From contig OX439135.1 in assembly GCA_949318235.1 (NCBI GenBank), positions 24,411,550 through 24,475,549 on the forward strand: 64,000 nucleotides of DNA, read 5' to 3'. Shown one piece after another: positions 44,468-48,649 of this stretch (positions within the stretch are counted from its first letter, which is position 1; each line of letters begins with the position of its first letter). The DNA comes from Ecdyonurus torrentis. Its lineage: Eukaryota > Arthropoda > Insecta > Ephemeroptera > Heptageniidae. Position numbers and translations under genes: made by a program. Below the pieces are notes generated by a model. That model did not search any database. It was not told where the DNA came from and saw only the letters and a program-made list of their open reading frames with translations.

Positions 44468-46324
44468 GTATAATCAAGAACTGCATTATTTGAAATGGAT
44501 GATAATGCAAACTTAAGTTGTTCTTACAATATAGTATTAATGCTTATTTAATATTCTATTTACTAACAACTTTGCGTAGCTATTTTTTGAATGTATACTG
44601 AACCGAGGCTTGAAACTTTTAAATGAAGGAGATTTGACAATATACTTTTACGCGTTTTCATTTTTTTTTTTTGTCTCTGTCTCTGTTTCTCTCTCTTTCT
44701 CTCTTTGTTTGTTTGTTTGTTTTTTTAAAAAACAAACTTGTAAACGTTGTTGCACCAGACTTCTACTACATGGCTATGACTTGATGACAATGATGACTCA
44801 CCTCTCCTTGCCCAGGTGAAGACAAAGTGATGTTCCCCAATCTGTCCACGATCTCCACGGTGTGCCAGCGATTATCAAGGATCCTCGGAGCAGGTAGCAA
44901 TGTCTCGTGTCTGCCTCTGGCTTCTGTCGTCACCGCCAGCACCAGACCTTCTGCTCTAGCCTGCAAAGTACACAGATAATTAGGTTAAAAGGAAAACGTG
45001 TTTTTCTTCATAAGCGTAATGTTAAATTAGGGGACCCTTAGCTTTCCCTGCGTGCTAAACCAGTAGCGATTTTTTAAACCCCTGCATGTTCAGGGGTTTC
45101 AAAAATCGCAAACTGGTAAGCTCCAAAATTATGCTTTTTATAAATTTGAAATTGCCTTTTCCATATTGTACAAAAAAAAAAAAAAAAAAAAAAACGTCAA
45201 ACCTAATACTGTACTTAATTTTCCTATACTATTATTAGCTACTCTAGGGAAAATATTCTGGAGAATAAAAACATAAAATAAGAATTATAAGCATTATATC
45301 GTGTGAGCCTAAAATGTAGCACATATTTTCTATATTTCAATTTTGTTTAATCTCATACATATTTATTATATCTCTATTCTCTTTAAAGGATCATGTAACC
45401 ATGCTTTCGTCAACAGCCTTTCATCGTATGAAGTTGCGCATAAGTTCGGAGTTCCGCGAATCAGTCAGAAACGACGAGATTTGATGTGATACTAATCATT
45501 AATTTATAACATTTCGTTATTCAATAAATAAAATATATATTTAAAAAATAATAAGAAAAAAATATTATATAAATAAATTATTTAAATTGTTTTTTATTTT
45601 TAATTTCACTAAATTATATTACAACTTATATATTTATTTTTAATAATTAATTTTTGTAATTAAATTAAAAATTTTAAAAAATTAGGCACATGAATTTTAA
45701 TTTAAATTTGTATTTCAGTCTCTAATTTTTTCAATATATGATACGGGAGTAGGGTACCGACGTCGTCCATTAGACTCAAACTTTTCTCTCCAAAAAAATC
45801 TGGAATTTGGCATAATGATAGTTCAGCTTGAGACAAAAGTTCAAATATATAAAATTTTAGGGTGTCACCGTGCAAATTAATTTTATATGATTTTTTGAAA
45901 TTTTAGGCCCATAAGGCCCAATGCTAATTTCAATAATTTGTTCTTTTTTTCGGGATGGTCAAACATCATGAAATTTTTATCACGGCTAGGTGTGACCCTT
46001 AGTTACAAAATGACACCAAATCTAGACACAAAACACTTCTAGTTTTTGAGATATAAGGTCGGTACCCTACTCCCTTAAATTATTTAAATGTTAAGTTTCT
46101 TACCTCTAACGCTAACCCAGGCACTCCTTGCCTGGCAGGCTGGTTAAACAGTGGACCACCCACACAAGACCTGAAGCTGAGACCAATATGTCGACCACGC
46201 AAAGACAAAGGTCTGGGCAGTAACATACGTATGTGTGCGCTGCCATTGAAGTAAGCTTCTCTAAATGTTCCCTCGGTATTTGTCTGTGTCCATACTAGAC
46301 TTGGACCCAGTGTTAATATAACAC
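1887..46324 (-). CDS. Partial Crumbs-like EGF/laminin G gene, 11 exons in window
   Basis: Eleven exons on the minus strand, each with AG acceptor and GT donor, join in phase: 46324-46104, 44960-44802, 24283-24100, 20859-20728, 16903-16764, 13808-13609, 11593-11455, 10874-10613, 10165-10025, 3075-2834, 2040-1887. The sum is 1974 nt, about 658 codons, with no internal stop. The product has one laminin G domain (about residues 1-187) followed by about eleven EGF modules. At least four EGFs have calcium-binding starts (NIDEC, VDEC, LDEC, DINEC), and several carry Notch-type O-fucose (CLNNGTC, CAHGGTC) or O-glucose (CSSSPC, CVSNPC) sites. Proteins of this layout are extracellular; Crumbs sets apical polarity as a type I membrane protein. 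No signal peptide, membrane segment or cytoplasmic tail is visible because both gene ends are missing. Crumbs is my best family match from domain order; Eyes-shut, Fat-like or another EGF/LamG protein remains possible. A skipped phase-symmetric exon cannot be excluded. Confidence 0.82.
2041..2833. other. Intron 10-11
   Basis: 793 bp. It contains the hAT-like MITE at 2112-2264. The remainder (2265-2833) is AT-rich with short ATTT and AATC runs (about 2545-2585, 2630-2690) and no other recognisable feature. Confidence 0.6.
2112..2264. mobile_element. hAT-like MITE
   Basis: 153 bp with terminal inverted repeats caggggcgtattcagg and cctgaatacgcccctg (16 bp, perfect). The CAGGGGCGTA-type terminus is typical of non-autonomous hAT elements. 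A clean 8-bp target duplication is not apparent, perhaps because of decay. It lies about 70 bp upstream of the exon 11 acceptor. Confidence 0.75.
2834..3075 (-). CDS. Exon 10: Pro-rich linker, EGF module 9, start of module 10
   Basis: 242 nt, phase 1 in and phase 0 out, acceptor CCTCTCAG and donor GACTAT|GTGAGT. It finishes EGF8 (LQCE) and then encodes a Pro/Leu/Ser linker of about 25 residues that corresponds to the pyrimidine-rich DNA at about 3000-3060. EGF9 follows ([28 protein letters not shown]), then the first half of EGF10 ([16 protein letters not shown]). The linker is not part of a usual EGF spacing, but the frame stays open on both sides. Confidence 0.84.
3158..3440. repeat. Family A element
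   Basis: Starts ggggtagttaccgactgata with tctcgcaaactaga, contains gtcaaacatgtgaaaacatg and acatgtaaatgtggaaattc, and ends ggtccaagtcggtcacg. Same order as the A elements in the palindrome arms and at 7838-8607. Confidence 0.7.
3781..3831. repeat. Short perfect palindrome
   Basis: 19-bp arms aaacaaatgtatattgatc (3781-3799) and its exact complement (3813-3831) around a 13-bp AT centre. Could be a small foldback relic. Confidence 0.75.
4235..4329. repeat. Family E hairpin element
   Basis: Left attctgttctcttgcacc, right ggtgcagagaacagggttta ending gaacagaat, around ccataggcgatcgtcatttt. Related copies at 7660-7795, 23036-23143 and 57964-58085. Confidence 0.65.
4702..5717. mobile_element. Foldback element G, about 1.0 kb
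   Basis: Ends tactgtgggctttacggaaa and tttccgtaaagcccactgta. The arms (about 490 bp each) are inverted and similar but not identical, converging on aaatggccgatagatgg / cacctatcggccattt near 5180-5240. Segments such as cacgccagaaaacatcaaat / tgatgttttcttgcgtga show moderate arm divergence. No recognised protein. Confidence 0.8.
5717..5840 (-). mobile_element. tRNA-derived SINE fragment
   Basis: Homologous to the SINE in the palindrome arms (27234-27392): gaggttgttaacagctgatt, ggcgcttacttgattttaat, and the degraded B-box region tctcgatcctctgaccctcg. The head (A box) is missing. It abuts the end of foldback G. Confidence 0.7.
7314..7624. mobile_element. Family B MITE
   Basis: About 310 bp. Ends tatagggtctatgcattcat and gcatacaccctata. 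Internal landmarks are attaaagtcgacgcc-type sequence, a ggtttaaaaccaatatgcaa stretch and gcaaatgacgtcat-type ends. One TGACGTCA at about 7599. Confidence 0.75.
7660..7795. repeat. Family E remnant
   Basis: Contains actaaaatgacgatcaactt, tggttattcaaaggtaatgc and tggtttacgaacaacac, as in the E copy at 57964-58085; the ends are degraded. Confidence 0.5.
8015..8198. repeat. Family D hairpin element
   Basis: Left gtttactcaaaatgcgaaaa with accatgtgacggtaaaagtgg, right ccacttttaccatcacgagg with cgtattttgagtaaac. Nested in a family A copy. Confidence 0.65.
8218..8358. repeat. Family D hairpin element, second copy
   Basis: Left gcggaaaaggaagtgccgga with aaaagtgggagg, right ctcccacttttactgtcacg with cggcacttccttttcc. 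Confidence 0.65.
9529..9868. mobile_element. Family B-like element with two same-type ends
   Basis: Left atatagggtgtatacgcatg followed by acgtcatatttaatgcac. The right end is the inverse of the same kind of terminus (gcattaaatatgacgtcatg, then cactctatat). Other B copies have one such end and one catgaatg-type end. Two TGACGTCA. Confidence 0.6.
10025..10165 (-). CDS. Exon 9: EGF module 8
   Basis: 141 nt, phase 1 to 1, acceptor TCAACAG and donor TCAG|GTACGT. It encodes [12 protein letters not shown], then [15 protein letters not shown] and [17 protein letters not shown] fits the O-glucose site and CAHGGTC the O-fucose site. NCT and NCS give possible N-glycosylation sequons. The module closes with LQCE from exon 10. 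Confidence 0.86.
10166..10612. other. Intron 8-9, mostly one MITE
   Basis: 447 bp, of which about 340 bp (10267-10606) are a single family C element. Only about 100 bp next to the acceptor side and a few bases next to the donor are not element-derived. Confidence 0.7.
10267..10606. mobile_element. Family C MITE abutting a splice donor
   Basis: About 340 bp. Begins aaagccatagaccacataaa, contains tgtagcaatg-type landmarks such as gaaacatgcaaaaattagta and gtgcgggttgcataaatcga, and ends tctctggtctattccttt. Termini are inverted (atagacca / tggtctat). The TGACGTCA of other copies is changed here to tgacctca. Confidence 0.75.
10613..10874 (-). CDS. Exon 8: EGF module 6 and atypical module 7
   Basis: 262 nt, phase 0 in and phase 1 out, acceptor CTGCTCAG and donor TTAG|GTAATT. 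EGF6 ([31 protein letters not shown]) is calcium-binding with an O-glucose type site CSSSPC. A linker with [11 protein letters not shown] follows. Then comes a less typical module, [22 protein letters not shown], with shortened first loop and an inserted Gly/Pro stretch. The donor GT is followed after four bases by the end of a family C element. Confidence 0.86.
10875..11454. other. Intron 7-8
   Basis: 580 bp. It contains the family U hairpin (11089-11322) and a T run (about 11326-11352). The rest is AT-rich. Confidence 0.6.
11089..11322. repeat. Family U hairpin
   Basis: Left tgcattactttagttacaaa with ataatgcattttagcaag, right taaaatgcattattttat with attcgtaatgca. A fragment of the same left arm occurs near 24400-24475. 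Confidence 0.55.
11455..11593 (-). CDS. Exon 7: end of EGF 4 and EGF module 5
   Basis: 139 nt, phase 2 in and phase 0 out, acceptor ATTTCAG and donor GAAATT|GTAAGT. It begins [18 protein letters not shown], closing EGF4 and opening calcium-binding EGF5, and ends [23 protein letters not shown] is an O-fucose type site. Confidence 0.88.
11658..12350. mobile_element. Family C right half, split by nested element
   Basis: gttgtgcgggttccataaat at 11660 continues, after an interruption at 11721-12262, with gagacaaacttttaatgtaa and tcccatcaagtgttttgcga, as in intact C copies. The left half is missing. Confidence 0.65.
11721..12262. mobile_element. Nested element with TAGAGTTGTAAA ends
   Basis: 542 bp with 12-bp perfect terminal inverted repeats tagagttgtaaa and tttacaactcta, inserted into a C element. 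The interior has gcccggtttgacttgaaacc, gctcgaaccggttt and two long A runs; stretches such as aaacccggataaaaat suggest an imperfect internal inverted structure. No transposase. Confidence 0.65.
12693..12747. repeat. CT microsatellite
   Basis: About 26 CT units; a few more irregular CT units follow to about 12760. Confidence 0.95.
13074..13128. repeat. Poly-T tract
   Basis: About 54 consecutive T, the longest homopolymer in the window. Its length in the assembly may be inaccurate. Confidence 0.95.
13130..13560. repeat. Tandem array of about 127-bp units
   Basis: About 3.4 units, with gtgagaaaactactgcactg recurring near 13269, 13393 and 13521, and atactagacatacttttac in each. The unit resembles part of family K (actgcaccgattccggag, acttttacgtgttttaa), so it may be a locally amplified K fragment. 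Confidence 0.75.
13609..13808 (-). CDS. Exon 6: EGF module 3 and most of module 4
   Basis: 200 nt, phase 0 in and phase 2 out, acceptor GGTGCAG and donor ACTGG|GTGAGT. EGF3 is [30 protein letters not shown]4 starts [18 protein letters not shown] and continues to [10 protein letters not shown], with a calcium-binding start and a C-x-D-x4-Y-x-C hydroxylation-type motif. The split codon GG|T gives Gly with exon 7. Confidence 0.88.
13865..14206. mobile_element. Family C MITE
   Basis: Begins acggccatagaaaacatg, contains cacaaaatgggatctacaaa and tgtttatgacgtcagaaaca, and ends near gtctatatgccttta. It starts about 57 nt upstream of the exon 6 acceptor. Its subtype resembles the fragment inside the palindrome arms. 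Confidence 0.7.
14403..14713. mobile_element. Family B MITE
   Basis: ctatagggtatttgcattca at the left, tatgacgtcatgcggataca at the right; about 310 bp, same order as 7314-7624. Confidence 0.7.
15121..15519. mobile_element. Family P foldback
   Basis: Long inverted arms: tgtcaacttactttttttat, atttagaatactagattgat and ccttattatccatgaa on the left are mirrored on the right by atcaatctagtattctaaat and aaaaagtaagtcgaca. Each arm carries TGACGTCA (about 15267 and 15376). About 400 bp; one arm of another copy opens the window. Confidence 0.75.
16100..16275. repeat. Family J-like inverted repeat
   Basis: ttagtttctattagttttat with aacaaatttcaattcggttt is mirrored by aaattggtac-type sequence, aaatttggtactcatgctat and gccaatagaaac. 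Similar in design to 22575-22770. Confidence 0.45.
16399..16681. mobile_element. Family B2 MITE
   Basis: tatagagtgtgtgcggatga to gaatgaaaccaccctatag. The B2 subtype has gatgctcttcttgagcaata next to the CRE-like end. About 80 bp downstream of the exon 5 donor. Confidence 0.7.
16764..16903 (-). CDS. Exon 5: EGF module 2
   Basis: 140 nt, phase 1 in and phase 0 out, acceptor CTCTTGCAG and donor CAACAG|GTAATT. It encodes [18 protein letters not shown] and [14 protein letters not shown], a six-cysteine EGF module without the calcium-binding D/N-x-D/N-E/Q start. A family L element begins about 20 nt upstream of the acceptor, on the intron side. Confidence 0.86.
16925..17350. mobile_element. Family L element next to exon 5 acceptor
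   Basis: Left aagggagtaatagggtaaca with tatctcaaaaactagaagtg; inside gtcacacctagccgtgataa and aatgaccgacgtcggt. The same order, inverted, is found at 45745-46077. Its end is about 20 nt upstream of the exon 5 AG. Confidence 0.65.
17483..18180. repeat. Nested K and M element cluster
   Basis: K-type ends attgaggttatcggttta (about 17487) and accgataacctctatt (about 18160) face each other. Between them lie another K end (ttatcggtttatcttgcggg, about 17641), the K body, and most of an M element (catccttgcactttgacg to gtgcaaccggtctgtag, about 17856-18136). Confidence 0.55.
18372..18689. mobile_element. Family H foldback, near-perfect hairpin
   Basis: About 318 bp. Left ttaaaggcgtagaacacctt, right aaggtgttctacgcctttaa. 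The arms pair almost throughout and meet near gctcgcctggtccactcgc. Each stem carries ctgacgtcac. Second copy at 21057-21372. Confidence 0.85.
19429..19732. mobile_element. Family B MITE
   Basis: ctatagggtgtatgcggatg to gaatgcatacacactatag. Internal acattgctcagcataggaca and atcaatgctctcaaaaatat. Confidence 0.8.
19733..19895. repeat. Family K fragment
   Basis: Contains gtcccctaatttaacattat, a TATA run and atatacttttacgcgtctta, in K order (minus orientation), directly joined to the preceding B element. Confidence 0.5.
20270..20477. mobile_element. Family K element
   Basis: gtggagcttatcggtttagc, gggaaagctaagggtcccct and atacttttacgtgttataag match the K copies at 46423-46680 and 62557-62776 in reverse orientation. 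Confidence 0.6.
20728..20859 (-). CDS. Exon 4: EGF module 1
   Basis: 132 nt, phase 1 to 1. It encodes [13 protein letters not shown], then [15 protein letters not shown]: six cysteines in EGF spacing, with an O-fucose type site CMRHGTC. The donor is ATGG|GTAAGT. The acceptor is AATGCAG preceded by a CAA-repeat tract instead of a pyrimidine tract, which is unusual. Confidence 0.87.
20862..20884. repeat. CAA/TTG microsatellite at exon 4 acceptor
   Basis: On the minus strand a run of about six CAA units ends at AATGCAG, the inferred acceptor of exon 4. Confidence 0.8.
21057..21372. mobile_element. Family H foldback, second copy
   Basis: tttaaggcctagaacaactt to aggtgttctacgcctttaa. Arms contain ctgaaaatcaacgttgattt and its inverse. 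One stem keeps tgacgtcac; the opposite stem has changed it to tggcatca. Confidence 0.8.
21366..21713. mobile_element. Family I foldback joined to H
   Basis: tttaaagagaaagtacaagg to gaacttactctttaa. Arms pair through gttacaagatggcttcttca / gaagaagccatatgttgtaa and gcgagatatgcag / tgcatatctcgc. About 348 bp, sharing TTTAAA with the end of H. Confidence 0.75.
22575..22770. repeat. Family J hairpin
   Basis: accaaatttcaagtcagttt with atcattagttatgtgg is mirrored by ccacacaactaatgg and aaattgactttaaaattggt, with an AT-rich interior. Confidence 0.5.
22775..22929. mobile_element. Family F hairpin, complete
   Basis: tagtaaagaaacaactgttt to aaccgttgttcctttacta, centred on ttactacgcatgcgtagtaa, a perfect 20-bp palindrome. 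Arms carry catccgcttccgtttctcct and its complement. Confidence 0.85.
22937..23232. mobile_element. Family D hairpin interrupted by E
   Basis: Left tgtttacttaaaaacaggaa and accacgtgacggtaaaagtg, right ccacttttaccatcacgtgg and gcattttgagtaaacata. The loop is enlarged by an E element. Confidence 0.75.
23036..23143. repeat. Family E hairpin nested in D
   Basis: ctgttcgtaaaccctgttct to agaacagggtttacgaacag: a 20-bp perfect inverted repeat around tgacgatcgcctatgg. Confidence 0.8.
23296..23466. repeat. Hairpin with about 31-bp arms
   Basis: gtaggtaggctttttgcttc continuing acagtctactg is mirrored by cagtaggctgtgaagc and aaaaagcctacctgcc, about 80 bp apart. Confidence 0.65.
23546..23886. mobile_element. 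Family C MITE
   Basis: ttaaagccatagaccataca to ctctagtctattcttttca, with an A run inserted near 23724-23738. The dyad site is mutated to taacgtcaga. Confidence 0.7.
24100..24283 (-). CDS. Exon 3: C-terminal part of laminin G domain
   Basis: 184 nt, phase 0 in, phase 1 out, acceptor CTTCCAG and donor TAGTT|GTGAGT. The product contains [16 protein letters not shown] and [10 protein letters not shown]. 'LGG...GYVGCI' followed by a second Cys about 30 residues later is the conserved closing disulfide region of laminin G domains. The split codon T|GT restores a Cys with exon 4 (DHASC|HVIDHC). The splice across 20.5 kb is supported by phase and domain continuity only, not by transcripts. Confidence 0.85.
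24688..24870. repeat. AATC microsatellite, imperfect
   Basis: Run of aatcaatc-type units with substitutions over about 180 bp. Confidence 0.85.
25232..25350. repeat. Family M fragment
   Basis: agctagaaataaggctttga, gaagcttcttttactatt and tgcgttggcctgtgtactcc match 17990-18100 and the inverse of 43650-43760. Confidence 0.55.
25427..25726. repeat. Family S element
   Basis: agctcgttctgtaaaataaa at the left and tttatagaacgagct at the right form inverted ends. The interior (aataacagtgattggttgac, cgtagtaaacaggtaacgac) recurs inverted at 56257-56490. Confidence 0.6.
25780..26118. mobile_element. Family C MITE
   Basis: gtaaaccacataaaacaaca to ctctggtctattcctttaa, with atgtttatgacgtcagaaac inside. 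Confidence 0.75.
26885..27052. mobile_element. Left half of a B2 MITE, split by the palindrome
   Basis: ggtggtttcattcatgttaa, gtcgacgtcataagtgagta and tacctcaagtatgccaaaaa match the left half of B2 copies at 57242-57583 and 60978-61290. The matching right half begins at about 41158. Confidence 0.8.
27234..27392 (-). mobile_element. tRNA-derived SINE, left arm
   Basis: Mirror copy of 40825-40984. On the minus strand the tRNA-like head has an A-box-like tagcacagtcgg and a B-box-like ggatcgagtc, followed by a tail in which aaatcaagtgagtgccaaac and tcaactgttaacaacctc occur. Confidence 0.7.
27552..29279. repeat. Tandem array of about 128-bp units, left arm
   Basis: Units start (gatttaagg or variant) near 27552, 27687, 27815, 27944, 28073, 28201, 28329, 28457, 28585, 28713, 28841, 28970 and 29098, with a partial unit to 29279. 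Common parts are gtcccacccctgcaaatt, gatttgaacgcattcaac and ctaccaaggacgatggtgac. The units starting at 27944 and 28073 are almost identical, while the inner units from 28841 on are clearly diverged. Confidence 0.9.
29281..29383. repeat. Poly-T and TTTTG microsatellite, left arm
   Basis: About 37 T, a short mixed part, then about nine TTTTG units. Mirrored at 38836-38936 in the right arm. Confidence 0.9.
30228..30410. repeat. Family C fragment, left arm
   Basis: tttctgacgtcataaacagt, tcacgctctcttatggagcc and tagatcccattttgtgttta are the inverse of part of the C copy at 13865-14206. Mirrored at about 37807-37990. Confidence 0.65.
30869..30994. mobile_element. Tc1-like mini-element, left arm
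   Basis: 126 bp from TA to TA, with ends tacagctctgaccaaaagtt and aacttttggccagagctgta. Such TACAGCTCTG-CCAAAAGTTT termini are typical of Tc1-like transposons. The mirror copy is 37228-37353. Confidence 0.75.
31414..31603. repeat. Hairpin element T, left arm
   Basis: aaaacgaacccttaatgatg to atcattaagggatcgtttt; stems also pair via caccgcaacaat / attgttgcggcg and agtggcgctgcgatctgt / acagattacagcgccact. Mirror at about 36616-36805. Confidence 0.75.
32115..32392. repeat. Family A half element, left arm
   Basis: gtacgtgaccaatttggacc, aaatcgctaaaagaagaact and gaatttccacatttacatgt correspond to one half of A; the other half is missing. Mirror at about 35828-36104. Confidence 0.6.
32547..32947. 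mobile_element. Family A element, complete, left arm
   Basis: 401 bp from TTAA to TTAA: ttaaggggggtagttgaccg at one end and ggtcccccaccaccttaa at the other. Inside are gtcaaacatgtgaaaacacg and gcgatttccggtccaaatcg. Mirror copy 35275-35675. Confidence 0.75.
34021..34185. repeat. Five 33-bp GC-rich repeats at the palindrome centre
   Basis: Units at 34021, 34054, 34087, 34120 and 34153, each exactly 33 bp, all beginning gaaccggcgc or ggaccggcgc. They alternate between a cttattaccggcccg type (1, 3) and an attataaccggctcg type (2, 4); unit 5 is mixed. 33 is a multiple of three, so several frames on both strands read through. Flanks are ccgccgcc-type DNA and C/G runs of 17-19 bp at about 33958 and 34247. 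Confidence 0.92.
35275..35675. mobile_element. Family A element, complete, right arm
   Basis: Mirror of 32547-32947, bounded by TTAA on both sides. Confidence 0.75.
36616..36805. repeat. Hairpin element T, right arm
   Basis: Mirror of 31414-31603; aaaacgatcccttaatgatg to catcattaagggttcgtttt. Confidence 0.75.
37228..37353. mobile_element. Tc1-like mini-element, right arm
   Basis: Mirror of 30869-30994, tacagctctggccaaaagtt to aacttttggtcagagctgta. Confidence 0.75.
37807..37990. repeat. Family C fragment, right arm
   Basis: Mirror of 30228-30410; here in the usual C orientation: aacacaaaatgggatctaca, ccataagagagcgtgaaaaa, tttatgacgtcagaaatagg. Confidence 0.65.
38938..40665. repeat. Tandem array of about 128-bp units, right arm
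   Basis: Exact-order mirror of 27552-29279, with the same near-identical pair and the same diverged inner units. Confidence 0.9.
40825..40984 (+). mobile_element. tRNA-derived SINE, right arm
   Basis: From about 40828 the DNA reads as a tRNA-like head: tagcacagtcggtagagtgc (A-box region), an anticodon-loop-like ttttgca, and ggatcgagtcttggt (B-box-like). The 3' CCA-end and stems are imperfect, so it is not a functional tRNA gene. A unique tail (aaatcaagtgagtgccaaac) follows, shared with 5717-5840. This is the classic build of a tRNA-derived SINE, possibly from a tRNA with a TGC anticodon. Confidence 0.7.
41158..41297. mobile_element. Right half of the split B2 MITE
   Basis: gttaatttttcaaagaaaat, aggtttgtcctatgctgagc, aagcattcagaatgacgtca and tgcgcacacatcct continue, in the same orientation, the half at 26885-27052. 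Confidence 0.8.
43296..43612. mobile_element. Family B MITE
   Basis: ctatagggtgtatgcggatg to aacatgaatgcatagacc; full B order. Confidence 0.8.
43610..43907. mobile_element. Family M MITE joined to B
   Basis: catagaccggttgcactcat to gtgctaggggtctatac, with tagacc / ggtcta inverted ends. Inside are agcaaaagaagcttcaaacc and ccacaaacatggccac. It shares its first bases with the end of the adjoining B element. Confidence 0.7.
43922..44012. repeat. ATTC microsatellite
   Basis: About 22 tandem ATTC units, nearly perfect. Confidence 0.97.
44802..44960 (-). CDS. Exon 2: middle of laminin G domain
   Basis: 159 nt, phase 0 to phase 0, acceptor TTTGCAG and donor GAGAG|GTGAGT. It encodes 53 residues: [13 protein letters not shown], then [20 protein letters not shown]. 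The W-H-x-V-x-I/V strand is a laminin G hallmark. It joins exon 1 as [14 protein letters not shown]. The next coding exon lies 20.5 kb away across the intron that holds the giant palindrome. Confidence 0.88.
45066..45108. repeat. Short hairpin
   Basis: gcgattttttaaacccctg, a 5-base loop region, then caggggtttcaaaaatcgc: arms of 19 bp with one or two mismatches, about 145 bp into the intron from the exon 2 acceptor side. Confidence 0.7.
45745..46077. mobile_element. Family L element next to exon 1 donor
   Basis: cgggagtagggtaccgacgt to gtcggtaccctactccctta: inverted ends of about 16 bp. Inside are tcacggctaggtgtgaccct and acttctagtttttgagatat. It ends about 24 nt into the intron from the exon 1 donor. 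Confidence 0.75.
46104..46324 (-). CDS. Exon 1 (in window): N-terminal part of laminin G domain
   Basis: 221 nt, entered in phase 1 after a TTTCAG acceptor and left in phase 0 at GAG|GTAAGA. It encodes about 73 residues including [15 protein letters not shown] and [13 protein letters not shown], the first beta strands typical of a laminin G fold (a 'F.G.s.i.l..p' start, then 'l.fRt'). The other two frames are closed or give no domain. The preceding exon, which must end in phase 1, is not within 46325-64000. A family L element ends about 24 nt beyond the donor. Confidence 0.85.
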
Positions 46325-46422
46325 CTGAAACATAACAACAAACAAATATTTAGAGCAGTGGTAAACAACATTTACACATTTTGTTACACATATGGAGCAA
46401 AATATAGGGATTTCATAGGATA

Positions 46423-46547
46423 CAATGGAGATTATCGGTCTAAAAATTTCTTAATAAATTTCGTAAAACACAAAACGCTTAAAACACGTAAAAGTATGTC
46501 TCGTATTTCTAATTTAAATTTCTCCGAAATCGGTGGAGTAGTTTTTC

Positions 46548-46599
<52 letters not shown>

Positions 46600-46680
46600 G
46601 TATTTCCTCATGAACGTAACGTAATGTTAAATTAAGGGAACCTTATAGCTTTTCCCCGCATTAAACTGATAAGCTCCATT
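46423..46680. mobile_element. Family K MITE
   Basis: acaatggagattatcggtct to taaactgataagctccatt, inverted ends; body acacgtaaaagtatgtctcg and aaatttctccgaaatcggtg, with an A run of about 46 (46551-46597). Confidence 0.7.
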
Positions 46681-47754
46681 AATACAGGAACCTTTATTAG
46701 CATTGTGCCAAAATATGAGTAACATAATGCTCTTCTTTTTTGTTTTCAAAATGTTATTCAAATTTTTGAAACCTTTAATATAATCTACATTACTTTTTTC
46801 AATTATGGTACTCCTATATGGTAATTATTGACGTATCTTTATTTTTTTGTTCATTTTTATTATAAAATGTTAACCACTCTGCATATTATGCTTTCTTCAA
46901 TGTATTGGTTCAGAGATAGGGCTTGTTACCCTGACTGCACCTTTTGACTATCTTATTTTGCAATAAACATAATTATTATCTATTTATTAATTATTCATTT
47001 ATTTATTTATTTAAAAACAAAGCGACACAAAATTCTGGGTCTTTTCCACATATATAGTAAAATTGAATTACGTAATCGTTTATTTCAATATTAATTATTG
47101 CCAATATCTTCAAAAATTTGCAATATAACATAAAATAGGAACAAAAATCACAAAAAATAATAATAAAATCGAACAACGAACCATCACAAATTTTGCAATA
47201 ATAAAGATAAGATAGATAAAGATAGAACTCGTGATTTAAAAATAACAAAGAATAAATGGATTTAATAAAAGTAAGTTTTCATGGTATGTACATTGAATTA
47301 ATGATGAGACAGAAAATACAAATTCTAGGAAATAATTAAATTAGTCTAAATTATATTTCAAAATTATTTTAATTTCTATATAAAAACACACCCAGGGAAA
47401 TTAGCTTGAAAGGGAGTTGATATAGTAAGTAAAATGCTGGAACAAAAGAAATATAAATTTGCAGAAAGGATGTAAGTGTACAAAGTCATTATTGTCCTGG
47501 CAACAATGGAGGTTTAATTATTTACTGCGAGGACGTCATGAGGAGCCTCCATTGTCAATCTTTTAATTACAAAACTTGATTGTTAACCTTCGATATTTTT
47601 ATTAATTAATTAATTAGATTGAATTATTTTAACTTGCGTCCTATAGAAATATTTTATATTTTAAAATTATTATTATACTTTTTATTTTATACTTTCGGAG
47701 TTGTGACTACAGTCGCTAAAATCAGAACATGGCAAGAATAAATAACTTAATTTA

Positions 47755-47890
47755 TGCTGCATTTGTGTCAATATAGCATAAATTATGTTATTGAAATAGC
47801 ATAAACAATTATGCTATACAAAGTAATATTTATGCTATGCTAACATAGTTATTATGCAGGAGAGCATAAATTATGTTGCATTGAACTATA
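47755..47890. repeat. Family R AT-rich repeat
   Basis: gcataaattatgttattgaa, ttatgctatgctaacatag and gagcataaattatgttgcat recur in similar order at 59135-59250. Confidence 0.5.
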
Positions 47891-47954
47891 ATGTTTCTGA
47901 AAATGAAGGTTTACGTATTTATTTTTGTATGTGTTAATACATGTCACTCTGATT

Positions 47955-48176
47955 CTTTGAAAATTTCTATAGCTTAAAACACGTAAAAGTATGTCCAGTA
48001 TTTCTCATTCAAATTTCTCCGGACTCAGTGAAGTAGCTTTTTCAAAAATCGCACAATAATAAAAAGAAAGAAAGAAAGAAAGAAAAAAATTTGTTTTTCC
48101 CCATAAGCGTAATGTTAAATTTAGGAACCCTTAGCTTTCCCCGCGCGCTAAACCGATAAGCTCCATTACTAATGTT
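47955..48176. mobile_element. Family K element
   Basis: taaaacacgtaaaagtatgt, gcgtaatgttaaatttagga and gctaaaccgataagctccat; contains an AAAG microsatellite at about 48062-48084. Confidence 0.6.
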
Positions 48177-48649
48177 ATAACAAAACATCAACATTTGTGC
48201 TCTACAATATAGCAAGTGTTCAATGTAGCGTCAATTACGTAAATTAATTTTCAAGGTGAAGAAAATGATAAAAAAAAAATAAATATTTATTAATTTTACT
48301 TTACTCGCGATCTATAAATATGATTAAATAATTGAAATAGCTCGAAGTTTCATGTCAAAATATTTTAATGTAATAAAGTAGTGAATTATTTATTATTCAC
48401 AAAGTAACGTGTAAAACTAACAATTATATATTTATAACAACGCGGCGCGGCAAACACGCAAATCGTTGCCAAGGTTACAGAGAATAATATTAAATTTCTT
48501 ACAATTTTCCCACGAAGTTAATATTAGTAATTATATATTACACTCACTGCATATTATTATTATAGAAATATAAAAATACAAATGTGTCATCGTTGTATCT
48601 GATGGAGTTTCAATGAAGTGAGCGAGAATAGTCTAGGGACATATATTTC

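Larger units (their letters stand above)
24284..44801. other. 20.5-kb intron 2-3 containing the giant palindrome
   Basis: Largest complete intron. From low to high coordinate it holds a U fragment (about 24400-24475), an AATC microsatellite (24688-24870), a T run (25207-25233), an M fragment (25232-25350), S (25427-25726), C (25780-26118), AT-rich DNA (26119-26884), the B2 left half (26885-27052), the palindrome (27068-41149), the B2 right half (41158-41297), AT-rich DNA with a T run (41298-43295), B (43296-43612), M (43610-43907), an ATTC microsatellite (43922-44012), and AT-rich DNA with an A run (44013-44801). No coding exon is seen inside. Confidence 0.65.
44961..46103. other. Intron 1-2
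   Basis: About 1.1 kb. It holds a K fragment (about 44990-45060), a short perfect-type hairpin (45066-45108), an A run (45173-45194), AT-rich DNA (45195-45744) and family L (45745-46077). Confidence 0.6.
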